The position numbers were made by a program, and so were the translations under genes. The notes under the pieces were generated by a model. The model saw only the letters and a list, made by a program, of their open reading frames with translations, did no database searches and was not told the origin of the DNA. Positions 21,217-29,335 of a stretch of DNA of 36,435 nucleotides are shown here, in pieces (position 1 is the stretch's first letter; each line of letters starts with the position of its first letter). This DNA is from CAYVLA01 sp964549615 [NCBI: uncultured Thermococci archaeon] (lineage in GTDB: Archaea; CAYQAE01; CAYVLA01), in the NCBI GenBank assembly GCA_964549615.1, contig CAZJVP010000092.1, forward strand, positions 1-36,435, read 5' to 3'.

Positions 21217-23310
21217 TTACTGCCCTCCCGCCCCTTGCAGGGAAGAGCGCACCGCCCCTAGCGCGCGGTAGAACTCCCTTTGCTCGGCAGGTTCGGTTCG
21301 GCGCCCCGAAAACGCCGCCTTCTCGTATATCTCGGTGGCGGTTCGAAGAGGTTCCAAGATGCTCTGCTTCATGCCCTTGACCCGAGCAAGGGATAGGATC
21401 TCCGTGTGCGTCTTGTTTGCCAGATCGATCAAGAGGACGCGGGAGATCAGCTCGACCAGCTCGGCGTACGCCCTCAGCAACGCCTCGCCGCCCCTGCTGA
21501 CCATTCCCTGCAGCGTCCTCGGCCTCCTATGGGTACTCGCTGCGCCATGGCTGGCGGGGGTCACGGGCTCCGGCATGGACTCAGCTGGGCTCTCCAAGGT
21601 CGTCCCGCCCGGTCGGCCCCCATGCCTCTGAACGATATGGGGTCTGACGCCCCGTGCGAAGGCAAGCCCGGCGAGGATCATCCCGATCGCCGCCACCGAA
21701 AGCATGATCGGGATCCACAACACTCCCGCCGCCCACACCTCCACCTGGATCTCTCGGCTCCGGCTGCCGGAATATGTCCGGTCATCCGGCTCGAACGCGG
21801 CCATGAGTCGGTGCAGGCCCGTTTCATCCTTCGACATCAACGGATTGAGGCTGAAGGACCCCTCATGGTCAGTGGTCGTTGACCACTTCGGCAGGCCGTC
21901 CCATAGAACTAGCACGGTCCTGCCAGGTAGGCCAATTCCCGCCATGTCCATTAGAATCCCGGTGATGGACAGCGTGTCGCCCGCCTTGGTCCTTGGAGGA
22001 GCCATGATGGTGATCCGTGTCGCAAGGGGCTCCGTGCCTTGGGCCGGCGGGAGGACATGGATCGACACGGGCGGCGATGTGCAGGGAAGGTAGAAACCGT
22101 CTCCCCGGAATGCCGAGTGCACAGCGTACGTCCCGGCGGAAGACGGGGTCACCCGCGCAAGGTAGTATCCTTCGTCGTCGGTCTGAACCAGCGTCCGGAT
22201 GGCTGATCCGTCCGATTCGACCAACACTTCTCTTCCCGGGACGCCCCTCCCCCATTCGTCCTGCAGCCTGCCCGAGAGGCTGAGGGTTTGGCCCAGGCCT
22301 GCCTCGGCATGGGATGCGCGCAGGGTGAGGGAGGTACGCATCCTCGCCCCGCCGATCACCGTGACGTAAACCACGTTGGATGAGCAGGGTGAGTAGTTGG
22401 ACGCGGGCGGGGGGTCGAAGTACGCCCGGGCAGGGTAGATGCCCGGAGCGAGGGTTCCCGGTATCGGCCATACAGCCTGGAAGGCGCCCTCGGCAGAGGT
22501 CTGAACGGTGCTCACGGTAGATAGGAACTCGATGTGGACGTTCTCCCCAGGCAGCCCGGCCCCCCCGGCGACGAAAAGGGCCCCCCTGAAGGTGACGTTC
22601 TCGCCGGGTAGCAGCTGATCGGGCTGGGCCAGTAGCTCCAAGGCGGTGAGAAGGATCGCGGGGGCTGGCTCCAGATCCCCCAGCATCGCCGAGTAGATGG
22701 CGAGAAGGGCCCTCAGTTCGGCCAGCCTCTCGAGAAGATGTTCGTAGTGGATGAAGGGCGGGAGCGACCGCACCGAGGACTCCAGCTCCCAGACGCTCAC
22801 ATTCATATCGGCAAGGTGCTTCTCGGCCACAAGAATCCGGATTCGGGCATCGACGCTCGGCCCGGTCGCGTTCAGGGCTTGTGTGAGGCTTTCGTTGAGC
22901 GCGCGATGGCTCTCTGCCACCGATTGGCACGACTTCGAAAGGGCCACCAGGGGGACGGTCGAGTAGGTTTCCAGAAGGATGATCGCGTCAAGTCCCCTGT
23001 TCGCGATGTCATCTCTGAAGGCGCCAAGCTGCACGACGAACCCCTTCAAGGCTTCCGCAGCCTCGATGGCCTCCTCGTGCCTAGCCTCGATGGACTTGGC
23101 GAGGGATCGGTTGGCGTCGTCGCAGAGGGCTTGGTAGAGTGCATGGATCGCGGTCGGGTTGGTCTGAACTAGGTCGTAGTTCTCGTGGTACACCGGTGCT
23201 GCGCCCAGAGCCGTCTTGGCGAGCAGAACGAGCAGGCATGCAAGAAGAGCCGGATTGGCCCACCTTGCCCGCCCGCCCGATGCATCTTTGGGGAGGAACG
23301 TATGGGTCAT
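21217..23310 (-). CDS. Secreted/membrane protein with Ig-like repeats and C-terminal DUF4129
   Basis: 697 residues from ATG 23308-23310, which overlaps the previous TGA (ATGA) and starts a signal peptide (ANPALLACLLVLLAKTALGAAP); the longer open frame upstream is not protein-like. Residues ~40-250 are helical and external. Next come Ig/CNA-B-like units, each with an LSGRL.D..G.G..G..V pattern (LTLRASHAEAGLGQTLSLSG, ITGILMDMAGIGLPGRTVL). A membrane helix (WIPIMLSVAAIGMILAGLAF) near 560 is followed by a cytosolic DUF4129-type domain (LLRAYAELVELI, THTEILSLA, IYEKAAFSGR, EQREFYRAL). The arrangement resembles DUF4129 proteins of MoxR/DUF58 loci, some of which also carry transglutaminase domains; none is seen here. 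Confidence 0.88.
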   Translation of the reverse strand: MTHTFLPKDASGGRARWANPALLACLLVLLAKTALGAAPVYHENYDLVQTNPTAIHALYQALCDDANRSLAKSIEARHEEAIEAAEALKGFVVQLGAFRDDIANRGLDAIILLETYSTVPLVALSKSCQSVAESHRALNESLTQALNATGPSVDARIRILVAEKHLADMNVSVWELESSVRSLPPFIHYEHLLERLAELRALLAIYSAMLGDLEPAPAILLTALELLAQPDQLLPGENVTFRGALFVAGGAGLPGENVHIEFLSTVSTVQTSAEGAFQAVWPIPGTLAPGIYPARAYFDPPPASNYSPCSSNVVYVTVIGGARMRTSLTLRASHAEAGLGQTLSLSGRLQDEWGRGVPGREVLVESDGSAIRTLVQTDDEGYYLARVTPSSAGTYAVHSAFRGDGFYLPCTSPPVSIHVLPPAQGTEPLATRITIMAPPRTKAGDTLSITGILMDMAGIGLPGRTVLVLWDGLPKWSTTTDHEGSFSLNPLMSKDETGLHRLMAAFEPDDRTYSGSRSREIQVEVWAAGVLWIPIMLSVAAIGMILAGLAFARGVRPHIVQRHGGRPGGTTLESPAESMPEPVTPASHGAASTHRRPRTLQGMVSRGGEALLRAYAELVELISRVLLIDLANKTHTEILSLARVKGMKQSILEPLRTATEIYEKAAFSGRRTEPAEQREFYRALGAVRSSLQGAGGQ

Positions 23311-23936
23311 CTCGTTCTCACTCTCCGCGGCTGTGCAATGAGGATCGAGGCGAAGACCATCGCGGCTAGGCCGGCCGCAATCGCGGTCTGGAAGGTTGCA
23401 GCCTCCGGGCTTCCAGCGTACTGCCGGAGCAGATCCACATACGAGAAGGAGAGAACAAGCCCACCCAGAACCCCGGCCGCCAGGGCAACGGCCTTGAGAA
23501 GCGGAATAGGCCTGAAGACGACCCTTGCCCTTGCGGTCCCGCCCTCCATGGTCAGGGCCACCTCCAAGAGGAGAAGAAGCGGCATCCCGAGCCCCAGGAC
23601 GGCCAGAGAAACGCTGGATACCTCGCCGATCTCGAGGCTGGAGACCTTGAGCATGTTGGATGAGACGTAGGCCAACGCCCACCATGAAAGGATGGAGATG
23701 GTGCGCCAGGAGAGAACAAGGGAAAAAACAAGGAGGGAGACAGGAAATGCGATCCCGACGAGTTCTAGCGGCCTCTCGGCCCAGTAGGACGCGTACTGCC
23801 CCCCTGATGCGTAGTAAGCCAGGAACAGGAGGACATAGGTCGACGATAGTATGCCTACTGCCCTGACTGCGTCAATCTTGGGATGTACTTGAATGCTTCC
23901 TGACAAGCGGTGGACCTGGCTCGACAAGGCCGCCAT
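23307..23936 (-). CDS. Polytopic membrane protein of the MoxR operon
   Basis: 209 residues from ATG 23934-23936, overlapping the DUF58 stop (TGATG; a GTG three bases earlier is possible). About six membrane helices, including ILSSTYVLLFLAYYAS, VGIAFPVSLLVFSLVL, LAVLGLGMPLLLLLEVAL, LLKAVALAAGVLGGLVLSF and AAGLAAMVFASILIA, with short loops. No conserved catalytic residues are visible and I do not recognise a family. Overlaps at both ends place it as an integral part of the operon, likely a membrane partner of the DUF58/DUF4129 proteins. Confidence 0.82.
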   Translation of the reverse strand: MAALSSQVHRLSGSIQVHPKIDAVRAVGILSSTYVLLFLAYYASGGQYASYWAERPLELVGIAFPVSLLVFSLVLSWRTISILSWWALAYVSSNMLKVSSLEIGEVSSVSLAVLGLGMPLLLLLEVALTMEGGTARARVVFRPIPLLKAVALAAGVLGGLVLSFSYVDLLRQYAGSPEAATFQTAIAAGLAAMVFASILIAQPRRVRTR

Positions 23937-25375
23937 CACCCCCGTGAGAGCTCTCGGGAGACCTTGGCGATGGCCTCCGTTCCCCTCTCGACCTCTATCA
24001 CTTGGACGCCCATCCTCTCGAGCCTCCGCATCAGTGCCCTCTTGGCTTGGTAGGCGAGGTAGAGCTTCTCAAGGGCCTCTGGGGTGATGGTTTCCCCAGC
24101 CGCATCGAAGGCCGGGCTGAACGGCGTCACGATGACGACCCGATGCCCCCTGCGAAGCGTGATCCGGCAGGATAGGGTGACGGCTTTGGCGTCGGTCTGA
24201 AGGTCCGAGAAGATCAGGACGATTCCCCCCTTCACCCCATCCAGGGTGAGCCGCTCCACAACAGCGTAGATGCCGGCCGCCCTCTCGGGTGAGCTCACCT
24301 TTCTTCGCCCAAAGAAGGGCAGTATCCTTGATATGAACGTCTCGGGGGTTCCCTGAGCGGTTCCGCCTAGGGTCATTGCGGGGGAGGCCTCCACCACCCG
24401 GCTTCCGGGCACCATGGAGATCGTTGAGAGAAGCCTTGCCGGTGCCATCCGCCCTCCGCCCGGGGGCTCGAATCCTAGGATTCTGTGCTCGTCGTAGGCT
24501 CCTAGTCCCACGGGGAACCCGCTTCTAACCAGGTGGGTGGCCAGAAGGATCGCTAGGTGGACTGACTGATCTAGCTTCGACGCCCGACCGGCAGCCCGAG
24601 CGAGCCTCATGGACCTTGAGGAGTCAAGAAAGATGTAGACGCTTGGACGCGTCTCCTCGTATGTCAGCTTGGCCATGAGCTTGGCCAGCCTGGAAGAGGC
24701 CTTCCACTCGATGGATGTGAAGGGATCGTCGGGGAGGTACTGCCTCAGGCCAGCGAACTCATACCCTCCTCCGGCCTTTGAAGACGGGGCGACCGCCTCC
24801 CAGGGGTGCTCCCTGCGGAACACGACGTTCCCGCCCTTGAACTTCTCGATCGGGGGACCAACCTGAACGGTGCGGGGTGCGGACTGTTCGGTCTGGACCG
24901 ACATCAACCCCCTCTCGTCCATCAGTCGGAGCCTGAACCTGTCCAGCACCAGCCGGCCGCGCACGATGGGCCTGACGGTGTAGGAGAGCCTTCCGCCCCT
25001 CATGGGCTCAATGACCTGAGTGGTTCGTATGGATCCAGATGCCATCTCCGCCTCGGGCGGGAGGTCGTCCTCAACCTCGACCCACACCGAGTGGGCGGAG
25101 GCGTTGTAGATCTCTAGGGACGCGGGCATGGCTCTGTCCTGGAACGCCCTCTCCGGGCAGTGCCTAGTCGCGGCTAGCTTGGTGGTTCCCAGCTGCTCGT
25201 TGAAGCTCAAGCGGGCGAATGCTGCGTATGCGAGGATCATGCACGCCACGATGGCTGGGGTTAGGTTGTTCAGGGCATAGCCCTGTGCGAAGAGGAAGAC
25301 TGCGACGGCTACCAACAACTTGCCGTGGGTGGTGAACTCGATCTCGCCGGCCACCGGGTTGGGATTGCTGCTCAA
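23936..25375 (-). CDS. DUF58 family protein (vWA-like), partner of MoxR
   Basis: 479 residues from TTG 25373-25375, 31 bases after the MoxR stop. Two N-terminal membrane helices (LLVAVAVFLFAQGYALN, AIVACMILAYAAFA), then a beta-rich domain. The DUF58 signature YEFAGLRQYLPDDPFTSIEWK leads into SSRLAKLMAKLTYEE and the vWA-like strand VYIFLDSSRSM with a MIDAS-type DxSxS. Later strands VLIFSDLQTDAKAV and HRVVIVTPFSP complete the vWA fold. DUF58 proteins are thought to be substrates or adaptors for MoxR AAA ATPases in building envelope or metal-dependent complexes. All features of the family are present and the length is normal. Confidence 0.92.
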   Translation of the reverse strand: MSSNPNPVAGEIEFTTHGKLLVAVAVFLFAQGYALNNLTPAIVACMILAYAAFARLSFNEQLGTTKLAATRHCPERAFQDRAMPASLEIYNASAHSVWVEVEDDLPPEAEMASGSIRTTQVIEPMRGGRLSYTVRPIVRGRLVLDRFRLRLMDERGLMSVQTEQSAPRTVQVGPPIEKFKGGNVVFRREHPWEAVAPSSKAGGGYEFAGLRQYLPDDPFTSIEWKASSRLAKLMAKLTYEETRPSVYIFLDSSRSMRLARAAGRASKLDQSVHLAILLATHLVRSGFPVGLGAYDEHRILGFEPPGGGRMAPARLLSTISMVPGSRVVEASPAMTLGGTAQGTPETFISRILPFFGRRKVSSPERAAGIYAVVERLTLDGVKGGIVLIFSDLQTDAKAVTLSCRITLRRGHRVVIVTPFSPAFDAAGETITPEALEKLYLAYQAKRALMRRLERMGVQVIEVERGTEAIAKVSRELSRG

Positions 25376-25406
25376 GAGCCCTTCCCCTCACCTGCCCCGC
25401 CTCGGC

Positions 25407-26468
25407 CTAGCCCCTCGGCACAGGGACCGACGCCAGCACCTGCTCTATGACGGCGTCGGGCGTGACCTCCTCGAGTTCGGCATCCACCGTGAGCTTGAGG
25501 CGGTGCAACAGCACAGGCTTTGCCAAGGCCTTTACGTCGTCTGGGGTCGCGTAGCCCCGCCCGCAGACAAGGGCACGGGCCTTGCACGCCCTGAGGAAGT
25601 GCTCGGCAGCCCTCGGGCTTGCGCCCAGGGAAACGTTGGGGTTCCTTCTGGTTGCCAAGACGAGGTCCCGTATGTACCGAAGGACCAACGTCTCCACATG
25701 GACCATCTTCGTTGCCGAGATGAGGGATGAGATCACCGGCGGTGCTGCGATGAGCCGGGCCTTCGGCGGATCGATCGAGAGGTTCTTCATATGCAGCATC
25801 ATGAGCTCGGCCTCCTCCCCCGGGTAGCCGACCTGGAGTTTGAAGAGGAACCTGTCGATCTGGGCTTCGGGCAAGGGGTAGGTCCCCTCAAGCTCGATGG
25901 GGTTCTGGGTCGCCATGACCATAAACGGGAGGGCCATGGGCAGGGTGGTCCCCTCGATCGTTGCTTGGCGCTCCTGCATGCATTCTAGGAGCGCTGATTG
26001 GGTCTTGGGGGGGCTCCTGTTGATCTCATCGGCTAAGATTATGTTCGAGAAGATCGGGCCTTTGCGCAGGTGGAACGATCCATCGGCCGGGCTGTAGACG
26101 TAGTTTCCCAGGATGTCGGCCGGCAGGAGGTCGGGCGTGAACTGTATCCGAGAGAACGCGAGCCCCATGCATTCTGAGAACCTCTTGATCATGGTGGTCT
26201 TGGCAACGCCCGGGACGCCCTCCAGCACGGCATGTCCCTCTGCCAGGAGGCAGGACAGGAGAAGCTCGCAAATCGTCTCCGCGCCGACCACGGCCTTAGC
26301 CATCTCCTCCTTGAGAGCCGTTGAGAGCGCCAGCCCCTGTCTAACCAGCGATTCGATGTCCCCGCGTTCCCGGGCTATCGTCTCGTCCTCGACCGCCAAC
26401 CGACCTCCTCCAAGTGCCCGGCCCTGAGACTCGACCCTCGGCTCTCCTTGTGGTTGAGCGTTCGACAT
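25407..26468 (-). CDS. MoxR-type AAA+ ATPase
   Basis: 353 residues from ATG 26466-26468. An N-terminal polar ~45 residues is followed by the AAA+ core: Walker A GVPGVAKTT (84-92), Walker B IILADEINR (143-151) with Glu148, sensor 1 in MATQNPIE (Asn189) and the Arg region AQIDRFLF (Arg206). The C-terminal lid includes LVLATRRNPNVSLGASPRA. MoxR ATPases are chaperone-like and mature or remodel partner proteins that carry vWA domains, here the DUF58 protein encoded next. It is first in a five-gene minus-strand operon. A strong TATA box lies about 130 bases upstream of the start, predicting a leader of about 100 bases. Confidence 0.95.
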   Translation of the reverse strand: MSNAQPQGEPRVESQGRALGGGRLAVEDETIARERGDIESLVRQGLALSTALKEEMAKAVVGAETICELLLSCLLAEGHAVLEGVPGVAKTTMIKRFSECMGLAFSRIQFTPDLLPADILGNYVYSPADGSFHLRKGPIFSNIILADEINRSPPKTQSALLECMQERQATIEGTTLPMALPFMVMATQNPIELEGTYPLPEAQIDRFLFKLQVGYPGEEAELMMLHMKNLSIDPPKARLIAAPPVISSLISATKMVHVETLVLRYIRDLVLATRRNPNVSLGASPRAAEHFLRACKARALVCGRGYATPDDVKALAKPVLLHRLKLTVDAELEEVTPDAVIEQVLASVPVPRG

Positions 26469-26594
26469 CTTGCCTCCGGGTTGTGCTCGTTCCGCTCTCT
26501 CGGACTAGCTGCAGGGATGAGGCGGCTTGTTGCTGCCAATGGCTTCCCCCGCGATGAGATCTCTCCGGGTCCGGCCCCGTTCGCTTGCATGGCC

Positions 26595-26608
26595 TCCTTA
26601 AAAATTGC
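26595..26608 (-). promoter_or_regulatory. Promoter of the MoxR operon
   Basis: On the minus strand GCAATTTTTAAGGA contains a TATA-like TTTTTAA. The same 14 bases stand before the gene at 28100. Its distance to the ATG predicts a ~100-base untranslated leader. Confidence 0.6.
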
Positions 26609-27055
26609 ACATCGATGGGGCATATGTTGGAATCAAGCAGCCCGTGCACAATAGGAATGGGGACCTATCCCAGAGAAACGCAGGCCATTCACATACTTGT
26701 CGGGAAGATCCACGGCGTCCTTCCCTCCAGCCGTCTTGAATGGCCTCCTCCCTAGCTCGACCTCATTTGCAGAAGAAGGCCCGCTCAACAGTACAAACGA
26801 CCAGCTGTCCAGCCAGTCCAATCAGCAGCTATTCCTGACATGTTTGGATCTCCGTCCACTTGGACCGGTAACCATGATAGAGGTACCCTTTCCACTCTTG
26901 TGATCCGTCCTTCCTCGCCTACACATTTTCCCCAAGGAAGATGAATCAGCCCCAACATCGATGGCCCAACTAGGAGGGCTCGAACGCATCTACCCACACA
27001 AAGCTCAAGAGAACCGCGTATCACTACGCGCCAGGTGCCGCTAGTTCAGGAACTC
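26609..27055. other. Intergenic stretch, no gene seen
   Basis: About 450 bases between the 89-aa gene and the MoxR promoter. No protein-like frame. A GTTCGAGCCC sequence (minus strand, near 26975) recalls a tRNA T-loop, but no acceptor or anticodon stem pairs around it. Confidence 0.45.
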
Positions 27056-27325
27056 CTACGAACTTCTGAGTATGTCAATCACCCTTACCAGAACCACTAT
27101 CAGGAAAACGAGGAAGCCGCTGTAGGCGAAGGTCGATACCTTGTCCCTCAGTGACCGGGTGCCGTAGCCGGAGACGAGCTCCGCGCTTATCAGAAGTCCT
27201 ATTGTCAGCAGGGTGGACAGTATCTGGATCTGGCCTTTCCAATCACGGGCAAGGAGCACGAGGAGCCAAGAGAACGTCACCCAGCCAATCATTCCGATGA
27301 CTGCATGGTCGACAAGCCTTGCCAC
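27056..27325 (-). CDS. Small membrane protein
   Basis: 89 residues from GTG 27323-27325, which lies one base after the stop of the upstream gene; a longer start at ATG 27376 would overlap that gene by 50 bases and adds a polar leader. Three likely membrane helices: AVIGMIGWVTFSWLLVLLA, ILSTLLTIGLLISAELV and FAYSGFLVFLIVVLVRVIDIL. No known family. It is probably co-transcribed with and functionally tied to the IGCPLC-motif membrane protein. Confidence 0.75.
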   Translation of the reverse strand: MARLVDHAVIGMIGWVTFSWLLVLLARDWKGQIQILSTLLTIGLLISAELVSGYGTRSLRDKVSTFAYSGFLVFLIVVLVRVIDILRSS

Positions 27326-27326
27326 C

Positions 27327-28100
27327 CTATTCCCCCAGCCTAGAAAGCGTGGCCTTGACGACGTCGGCTGCCGCATCGTAGGTCAGCGACTCGAGCCTCA
27401 GGGGTGTGGCCAAGGATCTGGAGAGCCCCTCGGATATGCACGAGCACAGCGGGCAACCTATCTGTCGGCAGGATCTCATGCCTAACGAGCAGAGTTCGGA
27501 GCAGAACGGCGAGGAGATCGAGAAGGTCAACCGCTCTTCGTCGATCTCGACCGATTCTGCTAGGCCCAGCCCCTGAGAGAGGAGAGGAGGGACGAGGGTG
27601 GCAAATCCTCCTGGCTCAAGTTCGTCCAGCTCCACTTCGAGTTCGTCCTCCAACAGAGTGCAGAGTCCATGCCCGGGCGGGGTGATTAGCAGGCCGGCGG
27701 GGCCCGCCGTCCCCGTAAGGAATGTCGGGTCTCCCCGGAGATCGGGTAGGGCAGTATCTTTGGTCGATGCCGGGATGAAGACCCTGGGCTTGCCGACGTG
27801 GCTCTTCGGGAGGTAGATTCCACTACCCTCGATTTGGAGCTCGGTCAGGATGCGATCGAGGTTCTCGAGTCCGGCCGCACAGCTTGAGACGATCGTCTCG
27901 GCCTTGACGTACCTCTCGGTCGACATGGCGGCGGTGTAGATGCCGAGGAAGGTTGCCCCGGCGCCGAGAACCAGAACGGTGTTCTTGGACGTCTCCGCCC
28001 AGCCGAACTCCTCTTCTAGGAAGCCCCATGCCGCATAGGTGGCGAGCAGCGCGATTCCGGTGATGGCGAAGAGGTAGGCGATGATCTTGGCATCTACCAA
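27327..28100 (-). CDS. Conserved archaeal membrane protein with C-terminal Cys motif (IGCPLC)
   Basis: 257 residues from TTG 28098-28100. Two N-terminal membrane helices (IIAYLFAITGIALLATYAAWGF, VLVLGAGATFLGIYTAAM) are followed by a cytosolic or external domain with GIYLPKSHVGKPRVFIPAS, GLLITPPGHGLCTLLEDEL and LGLAESVEID. The C-terminal region has CSELC, CRQIGCPLCSCISEGLSRSLATPL. I recognise this (FIP.., LTPPG.GL, then C..IGCPLCS..A..LA...G.PV) as a widespread uncharacterised archaeal family. The Cys cluster (Cys at CSELC, CRQ, CPLC, SC) could bind metal or form disulfides. The promoter shares its core with the MoxR operon, which hints at co-regulation. No enzymatic activity is known to me. 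Confidence 0.85.
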   Translation of the reverse strand: MVDAKIIAYLFAITGIALLATYAAWGFLEEEFGWAETSKNTVLVLGAGATFLGIYTAAMSTERYVKAETIVSSCAAGLENLDRILTELQIEGSGIYLPKSHVGKPRVFIPASTKDTALPDLRGDPTFLTGTAGPAGLLITPPGHGLCTLLEDELEVELDELEPGGFATLVPPLLSQGLGLAESVEIDEERLTFSISSPFCSELCSLGMRSCRQIGCPLCSCISEGLSRSLATPLRLESLTYDAAADVVKATLSRLGE

Positions 28101-28220
28101 GGGTCATGCCTCCTCGTCTCCCACATGTCCGCTTCCCTCTCCAGGCATCTTCCCCGAACCGATTCTGCGGCCGTTCCACTGGTCGGGAGGAAACCTAGCG
28201 CGATGACGATCGCCTGAGTT

Positions 28221-28234
28221 TCCTTAAAAATTGC
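28221..28234 (-). promoter_or_regulatory. Promoter of the IGCPLC membrane protein operon
   Basis: Minus-strand GCAATTTTTAAGGA, identical over 14 bases to the MoxR promoter at 26595-26608 and at a similar distance (~121 versus ~127 bases) from its start codon. Confidence 0.6.
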
Positions 28235-28944
28235 TCACCGGGCGCGTATCTAGCCCCGCTTGTGGGGTTCCGTTACGTTCCGGCTCGCGCCGAACTTATG
28301 ATTGGAATTGAGCAGCCGCCGCGTTGTCATCGGTCCACGCTTCTTGAGCTGACAATGAGCGACTTGGCATGTACCTCACCGAGTAGGGTTCTCAGAGGCA
28401 GGACCTATCCGAAGGAGCGGAACACAGGCACCCAACACGTAGCTGCCACATTTTCACGGTCTCGGCATCTTAGAGCCCGTGATTGCTATAAATACCATTG
28501 CCCCGGTCGGCGGAGCTGCTCCAGCCTTGGGGTTCCAGCTCATTGCAGCTGGAAGACGATCCACCAAGCTTCGTGGAGCACCCCGCCTTCTCAACCTCTC
28601 ATAGCAACTCCCGCGTGGGTCCAAACAGCCTCTTTGGTCGAGGATGGGCAGGATCAGCGGCAAGATGGCGTGCCTTCTGGTTGTGGATATGGATGTCGAT
28701 CTAGTTCCCGATGACAGTAAATGGCGATGGGAGGGGCGTGCGAGAGCATGGCGCGCTAGGAACCTTGGAACGAGGGCGGGAAGTGACGGACTGCGGGCAT
28801 AAAGCAGGCGTAAGGGCTTCTTCTCACGGCTCGGAATGACGGTGCCGTCTCGTTGTACTCTTAGATGATGGCACCGTAATCCCCATCTCCAGCCCCGGTC
28901 CCGGGCACACTCCGCTTGAGGTCCCATCTGCCTCATGGCGGGAA
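28235..28944. other. Gene-poor stretch with an isolated TATA box and hairpins
   Basis: No protein gene is supported on either strand. A very good TATA box, GCTATAAATACC, lies at 28485-28496. Downstream on the plus strand come three short hairpins, described in the next entry. The remainder (28600-28940) has only shadow-like open frames. Confidence 0.45.
28512..28580 (+). ncRNA. Candidate structured small RNA
   Basis: Starting about 20 bases after the TATA box at 28485 are GGAG-CTG-CTCC (28512-28522), CCAGCT-CATTGC-AGCTGG (28535-28552) and CCAC-N8-GTGG (28561-28576). A promoter followed by hairpins and no reading frame suggests a noncoding transcript. I do not recognise a known RNA class and the hairpins are short, so chance is a real possibility. 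Confidence 0.25.
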
Positions 28945-29286
28945 TCAGATACATGAGGAGACTCCGCGCAAGCCACTCCTGGCAAGCCTCTCGAGGGACC
29001 TTGATTTCAGTTGGCCAATGATGCAGTCTAGGACATCCTCGGCAGCCTCCCCAAGCACCAATCTGAGTTGCTTTTCGAAGAGAGCTGGGTCTTGTGTGAG
29101 ATCACATCCCGCCCATCTCATCAGAATCGATTTGATGGGGCGTCCTAGCACCTCGTCCAGGATCTCATCGGCCACGCGCGAGAACTCAGCCTTCGTTGCC
29201 CACTCCTCCACCTGCGCCACAAACGAAGTCCAGCTCTCCTCCTTGAGCACGGCAGCCCGATCCCGAGAAACCTGTTTAGGTTTCAT
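28945..29286 (-). CDS. Small helical protein, NitrOD5-like output domain (tentative)
   Basis: 113 residues from ATG 29284-29286, 49 bases downstream of the histidine kinase stop, so probably one transcript. All-helical and soluble. After a ~40-residue leader (AAVLKEESWTSFVAQVEEW) it reads VADEILDEVLGRPIKSILMRW, then DPALFEKQLRLVLGEAAEDVL and CIIGQLKSRSLERL. The pattern (..GLG..V...I...L, then P..FE..L...FG..A..VL...I...L) resembles the NitrOD5 domain, an archaeal output module seen in two-component proteins. With a kinase upstream it may be an output or modulator of that kinase. The family match is from memory and not certain. Confidence 0.72.
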   Translation of the reverse strand: MKPKQVSRDRAAVLKEESWTSFVAQVEEWATKAEFSRVADEILDEVLGRPIKSILMRWAGCDLTQDPALFEKQLRLVLGEAAEDVLDCIIGQLKSRSLERLARSGLRGVSSCI

Positions 29287-29335
29287 CCTGGATCACCTCT
29301 GTGCCTACTTCGTCTCATGGCCCCGCATGATTTTC

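Noticed and set aside
21869-22930. A second long minus-strand open frame inside the DUF4129 gene
   Set aside because: It is a shifted frame of the same strand, Arg/Gly/Pro-rich, and the other frame has clear Ig-like motifs and a signal peptide.
26930-27010. Possible tRNA because of a T-loop-like GTTCGAGCCC on the minus strand
   Set aside because: No matching T-stem, anticodon arm or acceptor stem can be paired around it.
28454-28954. 166-codon minus-strand open frame before the NitrOD5-like gene
   Set aside because: Arg/Pro/Leu-rich low-quality sequence with no domain; it lies over the candidate RNA and orphan TATA box.
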